64,000 bases of DNA from Natronocella acetinitrilica (GTDB lineage: Bacteria; Pseudomonadota; Gammaproteobacteria; Nitrococcales; Aquisalimonadaceae): NCBI RefSeq assembly GCF_024170285.1, contig NZ_JALJXV010000013.1, positions 50,551-114,550 of the forward strand, read 5' to 3'. Under the pieces are notes generated by a model. The model saw only the letters and a program-made list of their open reading frames with translations, searched no databases and was not told the DNA's origin. Below, in pieces: positions 34,088-43,810 of the stretch (position 1 is its first letter; each line of letters begins with the position of its first letter). A program made the translations under genes and the position numbers.

Positions 34088-34957
34088 ATGAAAGTACCGA
34101 AGCGATTGCAGCCCCTGCTGGACGACGGCCTGATCGATGCCGTGGTCGAGCAGTTGATGAGCGGCAAGGAAGCGCAGGTCTACGTGGTGCGCTGCGGTGA
34201 TGAGCTGCGTTGCGCCAAGGTGTTCAAGGAAGCGCAGCAGCGCAGTTTCAAGCAGGCTGTGCAGTACCAGGAAGGCCGCAAGGTGCGCAATACCCGGCAG
34301 GGGCGGGCCATGGCGAAAAAGACACGCTATGGCCAGCGAGAACAGGAGCAGGCCTGGCTCACGGCCGAGGTCGATGCACTCTACCGCCTGGTGGACGCCG
34401 GTGTGCGAGTGCCGAAGCCCTATGGCTTCGTGGATGGCGTGCTGCTGATGGAGCGTATCGTCGATGCCGATGGCGAGACCGCGCCGCGGCTGGATGATGT
34501 CGCCCTGACTGCCGAAGAGGCACGCATCTACCATCACCGTATCGTCACCGACGTGGTGCGCATGCTGAGCGAGGGGCTGGTGCACGGCGACCTCTCCGAG
34601 TTCAACGTGCTGCTCGCCGCCGACGGACCCGTCATCATCGATCTGCCCCAGGCCGTGGAAGCCGCAGTCAACAACAGTGCTTCCATGATGTTCGCCCGGG
34701 ACGTAAACAACATGCGTGCCTATTTCGGCCGTTTTGCCCCTGAGCTGCTAGAGACGAACTACGCCCGGGAGATCTGGGCCCTGTACGAGAGCGGTGGTCT
34801 GCACCCCGAGGTCGAGCTGACCGGTCACTTCGCCGAAGACACCCGCAAGGCGGATGTGCGTGGCGTGATGACGGTGATTGAAGACGCCCGCCGGGAACAT
34901 GCCGAGCGGATGGAGGCGCTGGCGAGGCGCGAGGAAGAGGATACCGGCCGGTACTGA
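34088..34957 (+). CDS. RIO-type serine/threonine protein kinase
   Basis: The 289-residue kinase shows RIO-specific motifs: MSGKEAQVYVV (P-loop region), KVFKEAQQRSFKQ, the catalytic loop HGDLSEFNVLL and the metal-binding IIDLPQAV. The N-terminal MKVPKRLQPLLDDGLIDAV is shared with bacterial RIO kinases of Pseudomonas. Its function in bacteria is unproven. It begins 31 bp after dbpA, and a TGGAGTGG motif precedes the ATG. Confidence 0.93.
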   Translation: MKVPKRLQPLLDDGLIDAVVEQLMSGKEAQVYVVRCGDELRCAKVFKEAQQRSFKQAVQYQEGRKVRNTRQGRAMAKKTRYGQREQEQAWLTAEVDALYRLVDAGVRVPKPYGFVDGVLLMERIVDADGETAPRLDDVALTAEEARIYHHRIVTDVVRMLSEGLVHGDLSEFNVLLAADGPVIIDLPQAVEAAVNNSASMMFARDVNNMRAYFGRFAPELLETNYAREIWALYESGGLHPEVELTGHFAEDTRKADVRGVMTVIEDARREHAERMEALARREEEDTGRY

Positions 34958-34972
34958 CGCTCCGCCGTCAGT
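34953..34972. terminator. Hairpin between convergent RIO kinase and macro-domain genes
   Basis: ACTGACG and CGTCAGT form a 7-bp stem with a 6-base loop just after the kinase stop and before the macro-domain stop. No T-run follows on either strand. A second small palindrome (CTCAT/ATGAG) lies a few bases on. Confidence 0.4.
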
Positions 34973-34989
34973 GGATTCCCCTCATCACA

Positions 34990-35532
34990 TCATGAGGCGG
35001 GCACTTTGCCGCCCAGCAGCCGTTCGTACCGTTGCAGATCCGTGTCGCTGAACAGCACGAACCGCACATGGCGAATGAACTTCAGTTTTGGCAGGGCGGC
35101 GAGCACAGCCTGGACAGCCACACGGGCCGCATCATCCGGTGGATAGCCGAAGGCGCCGGACGATATCGCCGGGAAAGCGATCGAGCTGAGTCTTGTATCG
35201 TCCGCCAGCTGCAGGGCCCGCCGGTAGCAGGACGTCAGCAGCGATTCCTCCGGAATATCGCGGCCGTAGACCGGCCCCAGACAGTGCACCACGTAGCGGT
35301 TGGGTAAGCCATGGGCGCTGGTGATCACCGCCTCGCCGGGCTTGATGGGCCCGAGTTCGCCGCATTCTTCTTCCAGCCCCGGTCCCGCCGCGCGATGCAG
35401 GGCGCCGGCGACGCCACCGCCGGTGCCCAACTCCGCATTGGCCGCATTGACCACGATATCCATATCCGGCTGGTTGGCGATGTCGCCGGTCAGCCACTCA
35501 ACGGTGATACCCCGGATACTCTGCTTGCCCAT
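34990..35532 (-). CDS. Macro-domain protein (O-acetyl-ADP-ribose deacetylase-like)
   Basis: The 180-residue protein has the MacroD-type fold: VEWLTGDIANQPDMDIVVNA with the NAANAELGTGGGVAGALHRAA loop (motif NAANAELG and GGGVAGALHRAAG), GEAVITSAHGLPNRYVVH, and AFPAISSGAFGYPPDDAA. The family cleaves ADP-ribose esters or removes ADP-ribose from proteins. GGGAGGT precedes ATG 35532; the longer frame is not preferred. Divergent from the LOG gene by about 100 bp. Confidence 0.9.
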   Translation of the reverse strand: MGKQSIRGITVEWLTGDIANQPDMDIVVNAANAELGTGGGVAGALHRAAGPGLEEECGELGPIKPGEAVITSAHGLPNRYVVHCLGPVYGRDIPEESLLTSCYRRALQLADDTRLSSIAFPAISSGAFGYPPDDAARVAVQAVLAALPKLKFIRHVRFVLFSDTDLQRYERLLGGKVPAS

Positions 35533-35632
35533 GGCTGCAACCTCCCGGATTCTGCGGCTGACTGGAAGTCTCTCTATCGAAAGGGTAGTAAAGTTCCTGT
35601 CATTCGCTCGTAACCGGAGAGTGTTGAGCCTC

Positions 35633-36214
35633 ATGAAAAACGTCTGTGTCTACTGTGGTTCCAGCCCTGGCCGGCAGCCTACTTACGCGGATGCGGCGAA
35701 TAGCCTTGGGCGATTGCTGGCCGAGCGGGAGATCGGGTTGATCTATGGTGGTGCCCGGGTTGGCATCATGGGCATGGTGGCTGATGCAGTCCTCGCCCAT
35801 GGGGGACGCGCAGTGGGCGTGATCCCGGAATCACTGATGCAAAAGGAGCTGGCCCACCAGGGGTTGGCCGAACTCCATGTGACCACCTCAATGCATGAGC
35901 GAAAGATGATGATGGCCGACCTGTCCGACGGGTTCATAGCCATGCCGGGTGGGGTGGGTACGCTCGAGGAGATATTCGAGGCCTGGACCTGGGCGCAGCT
36001 TGGCTTTCACCGTAAACCCTGCGGTCTGCTGAACGTGGCCGGCTACTATGATCACCTGTCGGTGTTTCTCGACCATACGGTGACCGAGCAGTTCGTGCGG
36101 GAACGTCATCGCGGCCAGCTGATGGTTGAGACTGACCCGGCGACACTGCTCGACCGCTTCATTGGCTATAAGCCCACAGCCATGCCGAAATGGATCGACC
36201 GCGATCAGACCTGA
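35633..36214 (+). CDS. LOG-family nucleotide phosphoribohydrolase (TIGR00730)
   Basis: The 193-residue protein has the LOG signature PGGVGTLEEIFEAWTWAQL with the PGGxGTxxE motif, and a Rossmann start (NVCVYCGSSPG). It cleaves nucleotide 5'-monophosphates to release ribose 5-phosphate; the free bases may be purines or cytokinins. The ATG at 35633 starts the conserved fold. The end overlaps the opposite-strand hydrolase by 10 bases. Confidence 0.92.
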   Translation: MKNVCVYCGSSPGRQPTYADAANSLGRLLAEREIGLIYGGARVGIMGMVADAVLAHGGRAVGVIPESLMQKELAHQGLAELHVTTSMHERKMMMADLSDGFIAMPGGVGTLEEIFEAWTWAQLGFHRKPCGLLNVAGYYDHLSVFLDHTVTEQFVRERHRGQLMVETDPATLLDRFIGYKPTAMPKWIDRDQT

Positions 36215-37032
36215 GCAGCTTGCAGGAAGCCCGTGATGCGCTCGGCGACGGCGTCGCTGGCAAGTATGCGGCCGTGGCCGAGGCCAGTGGTGGCCAGCAA
36301 CTCTGCCTGATTGGCGCCGTGCACCAGCCGTTCTGCGTCGCGGAACGGGATCTGCCGGTCACCGTGATCGTGGACGACGAGCAACGGGGAGTTGATGCGG
36401 GTGAGCAGCGTCTCGGCCCGGAGGTCGCTGTATTTAAGCCCGACACGGCGCTGCATGCGCTGCAGAAAGCGCCGATGGACCGACGCGGGCAGACCGAGTT
36501 CCAGCGAGGCGCGGCGGAGTATGCCCCGAAAGTCCGCCGGCCCGGCGATCAGGACGGCCTTGTCTGCGGCCAGCCCCGCTGCCATTGCGATCAGTGTCGC
36601 CCCGGCGCCCATGGAGTGCCCGATAATTCCCGCCGGTGTGCCTATTTCTCGGCTGGCCTCGCCGAGATAATCGGCAAAGGCGCCCACATGGGTGCGCCGG
36701 TTGGCATCCTTGCCATGGGCCGGCGCGTTGAGGGAAAACACCTGGTAGCCGGCTGCCGCCAGCCGGTTGGCCAGTGGGGTGAATTGCCCCGGATGGCCCT
36801 CCCAGCCGTGCAGCGCAACCACCGCGGGCCCATCCTGGCCCCAGCGCAGCGCATGAATATGACCGCCGAGCGTGATCCACTCCCCAGGGTGTAAGCCAGT
36901 GGCGGACTGAGCGACTGCCACTTGCCGGCGGCGGGGACGCGTGACCATGTCCTCTGCGAACTTTGCCGTGGCGTCCGGGCACAGCCGCCCGAAGACCTGG
37001 CTTGCAGCGCGGACCATGGTTGCCATGCTCAT
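36205..37032 (-). CDS. Alpha/beta hydrolase
   Basis: The 275-residue protein has an alpha/beta-hydrolase core: oxyanion-hole HGW in ALHGWEGHPGQF, nucleophile Ser in IIGHSMGAGAT, and a C-terminal His in TTGLGHGRIL. The first 60 residues are a non-hydrolase helical extension. Substrate is unknown. It is divergent from the HxlR regulator at 37139, and an inverted repeat in the intergenic region may be the regulator's site. Confidence 0.82.
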   Translation of the reverse strand: MSMATMVRAASQVFGRLCPDATAKFAEDMVTRPRRRQVAVAQSATGLHPGEWITLGGHIHALRWGQDGPAVVALHGWEGHPGQFTPLANRLAAAGYQVFSLNAPAHGKDANRRTHVGAFADYLGEASREIGTPAGIIGHSMGAGATLIAMAAGLAADKAVLIAGPADFRGILRRASLELGLPASVHRRFLQRMQRRVGLKYSDLRAETLLTRINSPLLVVHDHGDRQIPFRDAERLVHGANQAELLATTGLGHGRILASDAVAERITGFLQAAQV

Positions 37033-37054
37033 GAGCCTATCTCCATCAGGATCA

Positions 37055-37069
37055 GTTTCATTTGGAAAC
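37055..37069. promoter_or_regulatory. Candidate operator between hydrolase and HxlR genes
   Basis: GTTTC-ATTTG-GAAAC is a short inverted repeat midway between the divergent hydrolase and HxlR starts. HxlR regulators commonly bind dyads in such spaces. The arms are only 5 bp, so this is weak evidence. Confidence 0.35.
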
Positions 37070-37138
37070 CAAAATCTACCTGCTTAAGTTTCGAATCGCA
37101 ACCTACCAGTTTGCTGTTGCCAGGAGTAGGATGGCGTC

Positions 37139-37651
37139 ATGAAGGCGAATGACCCCCTCAAGAGCAACTGCCCGCTTGCCCGCGCCATGGAAATACTTGG
37201 CGAGGGATGGACCTTGCTAGTGCTGCGTGAAGCCTTCCTGGGCACTCGCCGGTTCAACGATTTCGAGCGCGAACTGGGCATTGCCCGCAATGTACTCACG
37301 GTACGGCTGCGCAAACTGGTGGACGCCGGAATTTTTGACCGTGTTCCCTCCGCGGAGGACCGTCGCGTGGTGGAGTACCGGTTGAGCCGGGCGGGCAGGG
37401 AACTGGTTCCGGTTCTGGTATCAATCAGCCAGTGGTCCATGACCTGGCTCTGCGACCAGCAGGTCCCCGTAAGATTCGTTGATCGGGCCAGTGGCGAGGA
37501 AATCCCGCCGGTGCAGGTGAGGAATCGCCTCGGGGAGGTGCTTGGCGCCCGGGACATCGTGATGCTGCCGGGGCCGGGGGCAGACGCCGCCGTGAAACGG
37601 CGCTATGGGAGCCTGCTGGAATCGCTGTCCTCACAGGGCACGGAAGGCTAG
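37139..37651 (+). CDS. HxlR-family transcriptional regulator
   Basis: The 170-residue protein has the HxlR winged helix: CPLARAMEILGEGWTLLVLR, then LGIARNVLTVRLRKLVDAGI, and the wing VEYRLSRAGRELVPVL. The conserved Cys near residue 11 is the redox- or ligand-sensing position in some members. A C-terminal extension of about 60 residues is unusual for the family. Its stop overlaps the next gene start by one base. Confidence 0.88.
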   Translation: MKANDPLKSNCPLARAMEILGEGWTLLVLREAFLGTRRFNDFERELGIARNVLTVRLRKLVDAGIFDRVPSAEDRRVVEYRLSRAGRELVPVLVSISQWSMTWLCDQQVPVRFVDRASGEEIPPVQVRNRLGEVLGARDIVMLPGPGADAAVKRRYGSLLESLSSQGTEG

Positions 37652-38103
37652 TGCGTCTGCTGATCCCGCCTCCGGTCATACTCGCCATTGCGGCGTTGCT
37701 CATGTGGCTGGTTGCCCGGCTGTTCGACGGCTTGAACGCCGCTTTCCCCCTGCAGCAGACGCTGGTGCTTCTTTTGGTGGCGCTTGGCGTTGGCCTCATG
37801 GCTGCCTCGGCGCACGCGTTCTACCGGGCGCGAACCACCATCAACCCCATGACGCCGGACAAGGCCTCGGCGCTGATCACCAGCGGGGTCTACCGTCTCA
37901 GCCGCAATCCCATCTATCTGGCTGATGCCTTGCTGTTGGCGGCCTTTGCCGTCTGGTTGGGCAATGGTCTCTGCGTACCGATTCTGGCTGGGTTTATCTG
38001 GTACATCGATCGTTTCCAGATCCGTGTGGAAGAGCACGCCCTGGTCAATCGCTTTGGCGCGGAGTACCAGGCCTACCGTGAGGCGGTACGCCGCTGGATC
38101 TGA
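37651..38103 (+). CDS. Isoprenylcysteine/phospholipid methyltransferase-family membrane protein
   Basis: The 150-residue protein has about four membrane segments and the ICMT/PEMT SAM-binding motif near the end: SGVYRLSRNPIYLADALLLA, and EEHALVNRFGAEYQAYREAV. The start is GTG and overlaps the HxlR stop. It likely methylates a lipid or carboxyl group; the substrate is unknown. Probably in one operon with the regulator. Confidence 0.82.
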   Translation: MRLLIPPPVILAIAALLMWLVARLFDGLNAAFPLQQTLVLLLVALGVGLMAASAHAFYRARTTINPMTPDKASALITSGVYRLSRNPIYLADALLLAAFAVWLGNGLCVPILAGFIWYIDRFQIRVEEHALVNRFGAEYQAYREAVRRWI

Positions 38104-38122
38104 CCGCCAGCGGCCGGGAAAC

Positions 38123-38153
38123 GCCGGGCGCGGTCGCCATGACCACGCCCGGC
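38123..38153. terminator. Hairpin between convergent genes
   Basis: GCCGGGCG and CGCCCGGC form an 8-bp stem with a 15-base loop between the methyltransferase stop and the oligomer-hydrolase stop. No T-run is present, so it is proposed mainly by position. Confidence 0.45.
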
Positions 38154-38166
38154 ACTCTCGGATTTC

Positions 38167-40314
38167 CTACTCCGGGATCCGCAACTGGTTGTTCTCGAAC
38201 AGGATCACATCACCCTCGCCCGGGCTGCTGCTGATGGCTGGCAGATTGGCCAGGGTCAGGGGTGGAGCACCCGGTCCGCGCGGCTCGGTGCGAACCACCT
38301 GGCTCGGTGCCAGCGGCCTGCCGCCCCTGAGGTGGTCATAGAGCTTGTCCAGTGCCTGGAAGTAGTAGTGGTGCAGCGGGATGTACTGGGCGTCCAGCCC
38401 TGGAAGGTTATTCAGGATATCCAGATGCTGGGCGTTCAGTACCTCGTAGTAGCGCAGGCCTGTCTGCTTGCCTTCCACCAGTCGGTTCAGCCCCACGTAG
38501 GGTCTTGAGGTGTGATTGATCGGCAGGATCTGGTCGGCACGCGGTGTGACGAAGATTGCCGGCCGACGCTGCAGATCACCGCTGGCCCGGATCTCGTCGA
38601 TGCCATCGGCAACGCGGGCAGCGTATTCGTTATCGCTGTCCACCAGAGCCCGCAGGCAGAGAAAGGCGTCCAGAGAATAGTCCGGGTTTCCGGTGGTCGG
38701 TGATAATGCCTGGCTGATCTCCGTGGGCACGCCCTGAGCGGCATTCCCGTCGATCAGGTTCACGCCGCCGGTGGGGGGAATGCCGTTGCCCGTGCTGAAG
38801 ATGGCCCGCTCCGCTACCTCCGGCAGCGGTATGACGCCGCCGCCAGCATCCGAAGCCGCGAAGGTGACTCCGCAGAGCTTGTCTTCGACCCCGAAGCGGC
38901 CATAGGCGTTGGCGTAGGTCACCGCGATCCCGGTGGACACATTGGCCCACCATGTTACGGGCTGAATCAGCGCCTGCTCCGGCTGCAGGCCGAATGTTTC
39001 GATGAGTGCCAACAGGGCGGATTCTGCCCGCTCTGCAGTGTCCTCACCTGTCACCAGCCCCAGGGATTCCAATCTGGCACAGGCATTGGCGGCGATGGCC
39101 TCTCTGCCCGGGGTGACGAGATTGAATAGCGCATCTGAAACCGACGGCGCCGCATTGGCGCAGCCCTGGTAAACCGCCAGAGCGGTCTGGTAATCCAGCA
39201 GTGAGCGGCTGTGCTCGGAGATCACCGGCCCGGCCCCCTGACGGATCGTGAAATCCCGCCTGACAGTGGGGTTTACATTGGGTTCGGATGCAGCGAGCCC
39301 GTCAATGAGCCGTTCTGTATCCTGCTCCAGGGCCAGCACCGCAGCACCACCGCCATTGGATACACCCGAGGCGATGACCAGGGTGTTGCCCGGGCGAATC
39401 GTTGGAATGCGCCGCCCCTGTGCATCCTGCTGACCATACAGCTCGTTCACCACGTAAAAGCCGAATCGAATGGAGTCGAGCACGTTCTGACCCCATTCGC
39501 TTTCCGGGTTGGCGCGGGAATGGGCGTGCTTGAAGGCGATACGGTTCGGATCGTCGGCCGTGAAGGTATCGAGATCGGTGGCTGAAATGGGCGCGGTGAA
39601 TACGGCATCGTCGCTGCCGGCCTCCACCAGCGTGCCGTCAATACCGGTGACGGTTCCGTTATCGAGATTGTGCACCCCCATACCGGTGCCCTTGTCGGTG
39701 TACACCACCGCACAGCCGCGCTTCAGCCCCCACTCACCACCTGTGCCGATGGCGCCGTACACCCCACGGGAGCCGGAGGAGGGCGCGGTGACCATGCAGG
39801 GGCGTCGGCTGTCGAAGCTGTCCGGCACCTGCACCATCACCGTGTGACGGTTTTGTTCGCCGGATGACATGAGCGTGAGCCATTCATGGCCGGAGATCCT
39901 GCCGTCTGGCGTGCTGCTCCCCACGGCTGGGCCGAAGAACTCGCCATAGCCCCCGCCGGGGGCCACTGGCACCAGCGCGCGGTAGTTGTTGTAGATCGCC
40001 AGTCGTCGCAACTCCGCCGCCGTTGGATTGGCCGGGTCGGCAAAGGCTGGCGCACCGCCGGCAAGACCGCTCTGGCCCAGGCCGGCTGTCAGAAGATCAT
40101 CGCTCGAGCCGTCATAGTACTGCTGGCGGATCTCACCGATCAGCCCTGCGGGAGGCAGGTTGAGAATCGGTGGGCCACCGCGCCCCTTGTCGACGTCCGG
40201 CCCTGCTCCCGCCCCAGGACCAGCACCTTGGCCGGGGTTCGCGGCGAGGGTCGTGGATAGGGCCATGGCGGGCAGGGCAAGCAGGTATAGCCAGGTATGG
40301 CGTCTGGTATGCAT
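38167..40314 (-). CDS. D-(-)-3-hydroxybutyrate oligomer hydrolase
   Basis: The 715-residue protein has a Sec signal peptide (TWLYLLALPAMALSTTLA) and matches the 3HBOH family along its length: RISGHEWLTL, CMVTAPSSGSRGVYGAIGTGG (key CMVTAPSSGSRG), and the nucleophile Ser in SGVSNGGGAAVLALEQD. It cleaves short 3-hydroxybutyrate oligomers, the product of PHB depolymerases. The predicted signal peptide suggests secretion to the periplasm or outside. Upstream gap 40315-40609 holds no gene except the hairpin listed separately. Confidence 0.93.
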   Translation of the reverse strand: MHTRRHTWLYLLALPAMALSTTLAANPGQGAGPGAGAGPDVDKGRGGPPILNLPPAGLIGEIRQQYYDGSSDDLLTAGLGQSGLAGGAPAFADPANPTAAELRRLAIYNNYRALVPVAPGGGYGEFFGPAVGSSTPDGRISGHEWLTLMSSGEQNRHTVMVQVPDSFDSRRPCMVTAPSSGSRGVYGAIGTGGEWGLKRGCAVVYTDKGTGMGVHNLDNGTVTGIDGTLVEAGSDDAVFTAPISATDLDTFTADDPNRIAFKHAHSRANPESEWGQNVLDSIRFGFYVVNELYGQQDAQGRRIPTIRPGNTLVIASGVSNGGGAAVLALEQDTERLIDGLAASEPNVNPTVRRDFTIRQGAGPVISEHSRSLLDYQTALAVYQGCANAAPSVSDALFNLVTPGREAIAANACARLESLGLVTGEDTAERAESALLALIETFGLQPEQALIQPVTWWANVSTGIAVTYANAYGRFGVEDKLCGVTFAASDAGGGVIPLPEVAERAIFSTGNGIPPTGGVNLIDGNAAQGVPTEISQALSPTTGNPDYSLDAFLCLRALVDSDNEYAARVADGIDEIRASGDLQRRPAIFVTPRADQILPINHTSRPYVGLNRLVEGKQTGLRYYEVLNAQHLDILNNLPGLDAQYIPLHHYYFQALDKLYDHLRGGRPLAPSQVVRTEPRGPGAPPLTLANLPAISSSPGEGDVILFENNQLRIPE

Positions 40315-40569
40315 CGCTTCCTCCTCGTTTTTCTCTGGTTATAGACGGAACACGGTCTCTATGCCGGTCCGCTGGGGAAGATGGTTAACAAGATTCGCGC
40401 CATCCTGGTGCATTGTCTGAAGCGATTGAAATCAATGACAATTAATATGGTAGCCAGCTAGTGGCAAGACATCTGTCCGGAATGTCGGTCAGTTTTGGGA
40501 GATTCGGATGAAATAACGTCCGGAAAAACAGTCATCTGTCCGGAGAACAGGACGTCGTCCATGGAAGGA

Positions 40570-40595
40570 CACGGCGGGCCGATTCGCCCGCCGTG
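40570..40595. terminator. Strong hairpin after the large lipoprotein gene
   Basis: CACGGCGGGC and GCCCGCCGTG give a perfect 10-bp stem with a 6-base loop about 15 bases past the lipoprotein stop (minus strand). There is no clear U-run. Confidence 0.55.
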
Positions 40596-40609
40596 GGTGT
40601 CGGGATCCT

Positions 40610-42427
40610 TCAGAAGCCGCGCACGGGCCGCTGGTTGCCGTTGTCGATGAGCTGGAAGCTCACCACGCGCAGGGAATCAGCCTCCCTGGTATTAACCAGG
40701 ATGACTTCATGGCTGGGGTTGTCCGTAGGCTCGCCGATGACAGTCTGCAGCAGGCGGTAGGGCCCCGGTGCCAGCCCGAACATGCGTGCGTCGGATGCCG
40801 AGTTGGGCAGCTCCCCAAGGGTGACGGCACCGTCACCTGGCGTGCCCGCGCTCACCGCCGCCAGTTCGCCGCTGTCGCGGAGCAGGAATACCTCGCTCAG
40901 TTCCAGGGCATCGAGCTGTTCGGCGGTGGCCGCGCGGCCACTGGTTGATGCCCCCACCCAGCGCGCATTGACCAGTTCAATCTTGTCACTGCCATTGGCC
41001 CTGACCGCCACTGCCACATTGATGCGGTTGCCACTGCTGCCCTGTTCGCGATTGAAGTAGACCCAGCCGTTGGCATCACCGCGTGCTACCGGGGAGATGC
41101 TCGCGCTCTGAACCAGGTCGATCACCTGCCGATCGCCGCCATTCATGTTGATGGAGACAACAATGGCGCTACTTGCAATGTGGTAGACCAGCCGGTTACC
41201 GGCGCTGAGCATGAAGGCAACGGTGCTCACGTCCTCCTCGATGAGTGACGTCCAACCCGTCGGCGATGCCCGGATAATCTCGAAGCCGCTGGCGAAAAGG
41301 AACTGACCCTGCGTCGGAAAATAGAGCGAGTCCCCAATGGCAACCACAGTGGCCGGAGAAGGCGTTGCCAGTTCGTCCTGATTGAACAGGTTCACGGGGA
41401 ACCGCAGCGCATCGCCTGCGCCGTTGGTGAGCCGCGTCAGCGTACCCGGCGTGCCGGGATCGGGTGTGTAGAGCCAGAGTTCTCCGGGTGGTGTGCTGTC
41501 GTCGCCGTCCGTGTCGTCGAACGAAAGGGCGATGTACTGCAGACCCAGGCCCAGGGTTGGTCCCACCACCGTGGCCCGGGTGACGCCTGATACTGGCTCG
41601 CCGTCGGCAAGCACGTTGCCGGGCAGCAGTTCCAGGTCGGTGCCTACCATGCGGATCGTGTCGCCGTTAGTCTCGTCTATCACCAGATAGCCCGCGTGTC
41701 TGGCCTGATCTGGATCGAAGACGCCGGCCACCGCCCGCAAGTCGCCTGATATCTCCAGAGGCGCGGTATCGCCGTCATCGCCTACCAGAAATTGCTCACC
41801 GGAGATGCGATTGAAGATGGCTGTTCCAAGCGCGTCTGTCAGGTCATTCTGAATGAAGGCGCTCAATAGCGGTGCGCCAAGGTTCTGACTGGACACCGGA
41901 CTAGGGGTGGCCGTCGAGCCCCTGGCCGTGGGCGCCCGTTGATATCCATTTGGGTCCTCCGTGGCGAAACCCTCGCCATAGAGCACCTGCGCGACGCGGA
42001 AATCGGAGATAGCGCCGTCTTCCTCGAGGGTCGCCTCCGTTATCGGGAGCAGGAAACGATCATATTCGCCAGGCTGAATGCCGAGGAAGATCGGCGTGCC
42101 AGCGATCATGGTTGGCAGCAGGCTGGATCCGAGATCGCTATCCACCAGTTCCGGTGTCCCCGGGTTCAGCGGGTCAACCCGGTAGAGCCCCGCCGCGCCC
42201 TCGAACGCAGACGTGAAATACAGATATTCCTCGTTACCGGCGTCGCCTGTGAGCCCGGTGAGTTCGGCGAGGGTATCTCCACTCGGTGATGAACCGCTTC
42301 CTCCGCCACTACTGCTGCCACCCCCACCTCCGCCCCCGCCCCCGATACAGCCGGCCAGCAGCAGCGCGCTGGCGCTTGAGATTAAAAGGGTATGTATGGC
42401 GCGTTGCAGGCGCGAGGATTCCACCAT
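40610..42427 (-). CDS. Large lipoprotein with Gly/Ser-rich linker
   Basis: The 605-residue protein has a type II signal peptide (LLISSASALLLAGC) whose Cys is followed by an Ile and then a run of Gly and Ser, typical of a flexible anchor. The rest is acidic, Thr/Asp-rich, with repeated strand-like segments of the kind seen in beta-propeller or other repeat folds (for example EEYLYFTSAFEGAAGLYRVD and GELWLYTPDPGTPG). No family was recognised. GGGAGC precedes the ATG. It probably faces the periplasm or cell surface. Confidence 0.65.
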   Translation of the reverse strand: MVESSRLQRAIHTLLISSASALLLAGCIGGGGGGGGGSSSGGGSGSSPSGDTLAELTGLTGDAGNEEYLYFTSAFEGAAGLYRVDPLNPGTPELVDSDLGSSLLPTMIAGTPIFLGIQPGEYDRFLLPITEATLEEDGAISDFRVAQVLYGEGFATEDPNGYQRAPTARGSTATPSPVSSQNLGAPLLSAFIQNDLTDALGTAIFNRISGEQFLVGDDGDTAPLEISGDLRAVAGVFDPDQARHAGYLVIDETNGDTIRMVGTDLELLPGNVLADGEPVSGVTRATVVGPTLGLGLQYIALSFDDTDGDDSTPPGELWLYTPDPGTPGTLTRLTNGAGDALRFPVNLFNQDELATPSPATVVAIGDSLYFPTQGQFLFASGFEIIRASPTGWTSLIEEDVSTVAFMLSAGNRLVYHIASSAIVVSINMNGGDRQVIDLVQSASISPVARGDANGWVYFNREQGSSGNRINVAVAVRANGSDKIELVNARWVGASTSGRAATAEQLDALELSEVFLLRDSGELAAVSAGTPGDGAVTLGELPNSASDARMFGLAPGPYRLLQTVIGEPTDNPSHEVILVNTREADSLRVVSFQLIDNGNQRPVRGF

Positions 42428-42613
42428 GATGATGCTCCCGATTGGTTATTCTAAGATGCCCAACAAAAACCCATTGGGTTGAGTCATGGTGATAAACGTT
42501 TGCGGTGAGCCGACCAATCCCCTGAACGGGGTACTCTAAATGGGTTACGTTGGGCCGGATTTGCCGGGGCAGTTCCCAACGCGCGCGTGCGAACTGATCC
42601 GAGTCTCCCTAGA

Positions 42614-43810
42614 ATGCGCCGCATGGATACGGGCGCGCGGCAGGTGGATGTGGCGATTATCGGGGCCGGGGCCGCCGGGCTGATGTGCGCCATTGCCGCC
42701 GGCCGACGCGGCCGGCGGGTGCTGGTGATGGATCACGCCAACAAGGTTGGCAAGAAAATACTCATGTCCGGCGGTGGTCGGTGCAATTTCACCAACCTGC
42801 ACACGACACCGGAACACTTCATTTCCGCTAATCCGCACTTTGTGAAATCGGCGCTCAGTCGGTATTCACCATGGGACTTCATCGGCCTGGTGGAGAAGCA
42901 TCAGGTGCCCTACCACGAGAAAAAGCTGGGACAGCTTTTCTGTGATCGCTCATCGAAGGACATCGTGCGTATTCTGCTGGCGGAGTGCGCGGCGGCAGGC
43001 GTGGAGGTGTTGACCGACTGCCCCGTAACGGTGGAACAACTGGGCCCGCCGCACCGTCTACACACGGGGCACGGGCAGGTGCAATGCGAGTCCCTGGTGA
43101 TTGCCACCGGGGGTTACTCCATCCCCCGGATGGGTGCCACCGGCTACGGCTTCGATTTTGCGCGGCAGCTTGGTCTCGCCGTGCAGCCGACCCGGGCCGC
43201 GCTGGTGCCCGTCACACTTGAGGGGCGGAAGCTCCGCCAGCTCGCCGATCTGTCCGGGGTGTCTCTGGATACCGAAACCAGCGCTGACGGAGTCGCATTC
43301 CGCGAGAACATTCTGTTCACCCACAAGGGGCTTAGCGGGCCGGCGATCCTGCAGGCTTCGTCCTACTGGGAGGCTGGCAAGCCGATGGATATCGATCTTT
43401 TCCCCGATCTGGACATAGCCGAGCACTTGCGAGAGGCGCGGCGGGAACGCCCCCGGGTGGAGTTGAAGACAGTATTGAGCGACTTGCTGACCCGCCGGGT
43501 GGCACAACGGCTTTGTGAGCTGTGGCTGGAGAGCAAGCCGCTGGACCAGATGAGCGCAGCCGACATCGACCAGGTGGAGCGAACCTGCAAACCCTGGCGG
43601 ATCTGGCCCTCGGGTACCGAGGGATACCGCACCGCCGAGGTCACCCTGGGTGGGGTGGACACGGGCGGATTGTCATCCAGGACCATGGAATGCCGTGACC
43701 ACCCGGGCTTGTATTTCATCGGCGAGGTGGTGGACGTCACCGGCCATCTGGGTGGACACAACTTCCAGTGGGCGTGGGCCTCGGGGCACGCGGCAGGTCA
43801 GCATGTCTAG
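42614..43810 (+). CDS. HI0933/BaiN-family FAD-dependent flavoprotein
   Basis: The protein matches the YhiN/HI0933 family: an N-terminal dinucleotide-binding motif (AIIGAGAAGLMCAIAAG), KILMSGGGRCNFTN, LFCDRSSKDIV, and the C-terminal GLYFIGEVVDVTGHLGGHNFQWAWASG region (motif GEVVDVTG and GGHNFQWA). Its reaction is unproven. Start is uncertain: ATG 42614 or 42623; family length favours 42623. The end overlaps the CPBP start by 8 bases, suggesting coupling. Confidence 0.9.
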   Translation: MRRMDTGARQVDVAIIGAGAAGLMCAIAAGRRGRRVLVMDHANKVGKKILMSGGGRCNFTNLHTTPEHFISANPHFVKSALSRYSPWDFIGLVEKHQVPYHEKKLGQLFCDRSSKDIVRILLAECAAAGVEVLTDCPVTVEQLGPPHRLHTGHGQVQCESLVIATGGYSIPRMGATGYGFDFARQLGLAVQPTRAALVPVTLEGRKLRQLADLSGVSLDTETSADGVAFRENILFTHKGLSGPAILQASSYWEAGKPMDIDLFPDLDIAEHLREARRERPRVELKTVLSDLLTRRVAQRLCELWLESKPLDQMSAADIDQVERTCKPWRIWPSGTEGYRTAEVTLGGVDTGGLSSRTMECRDHPGLYFIGEVVDVTGHLGGHNFQWAWASGHAAGQHV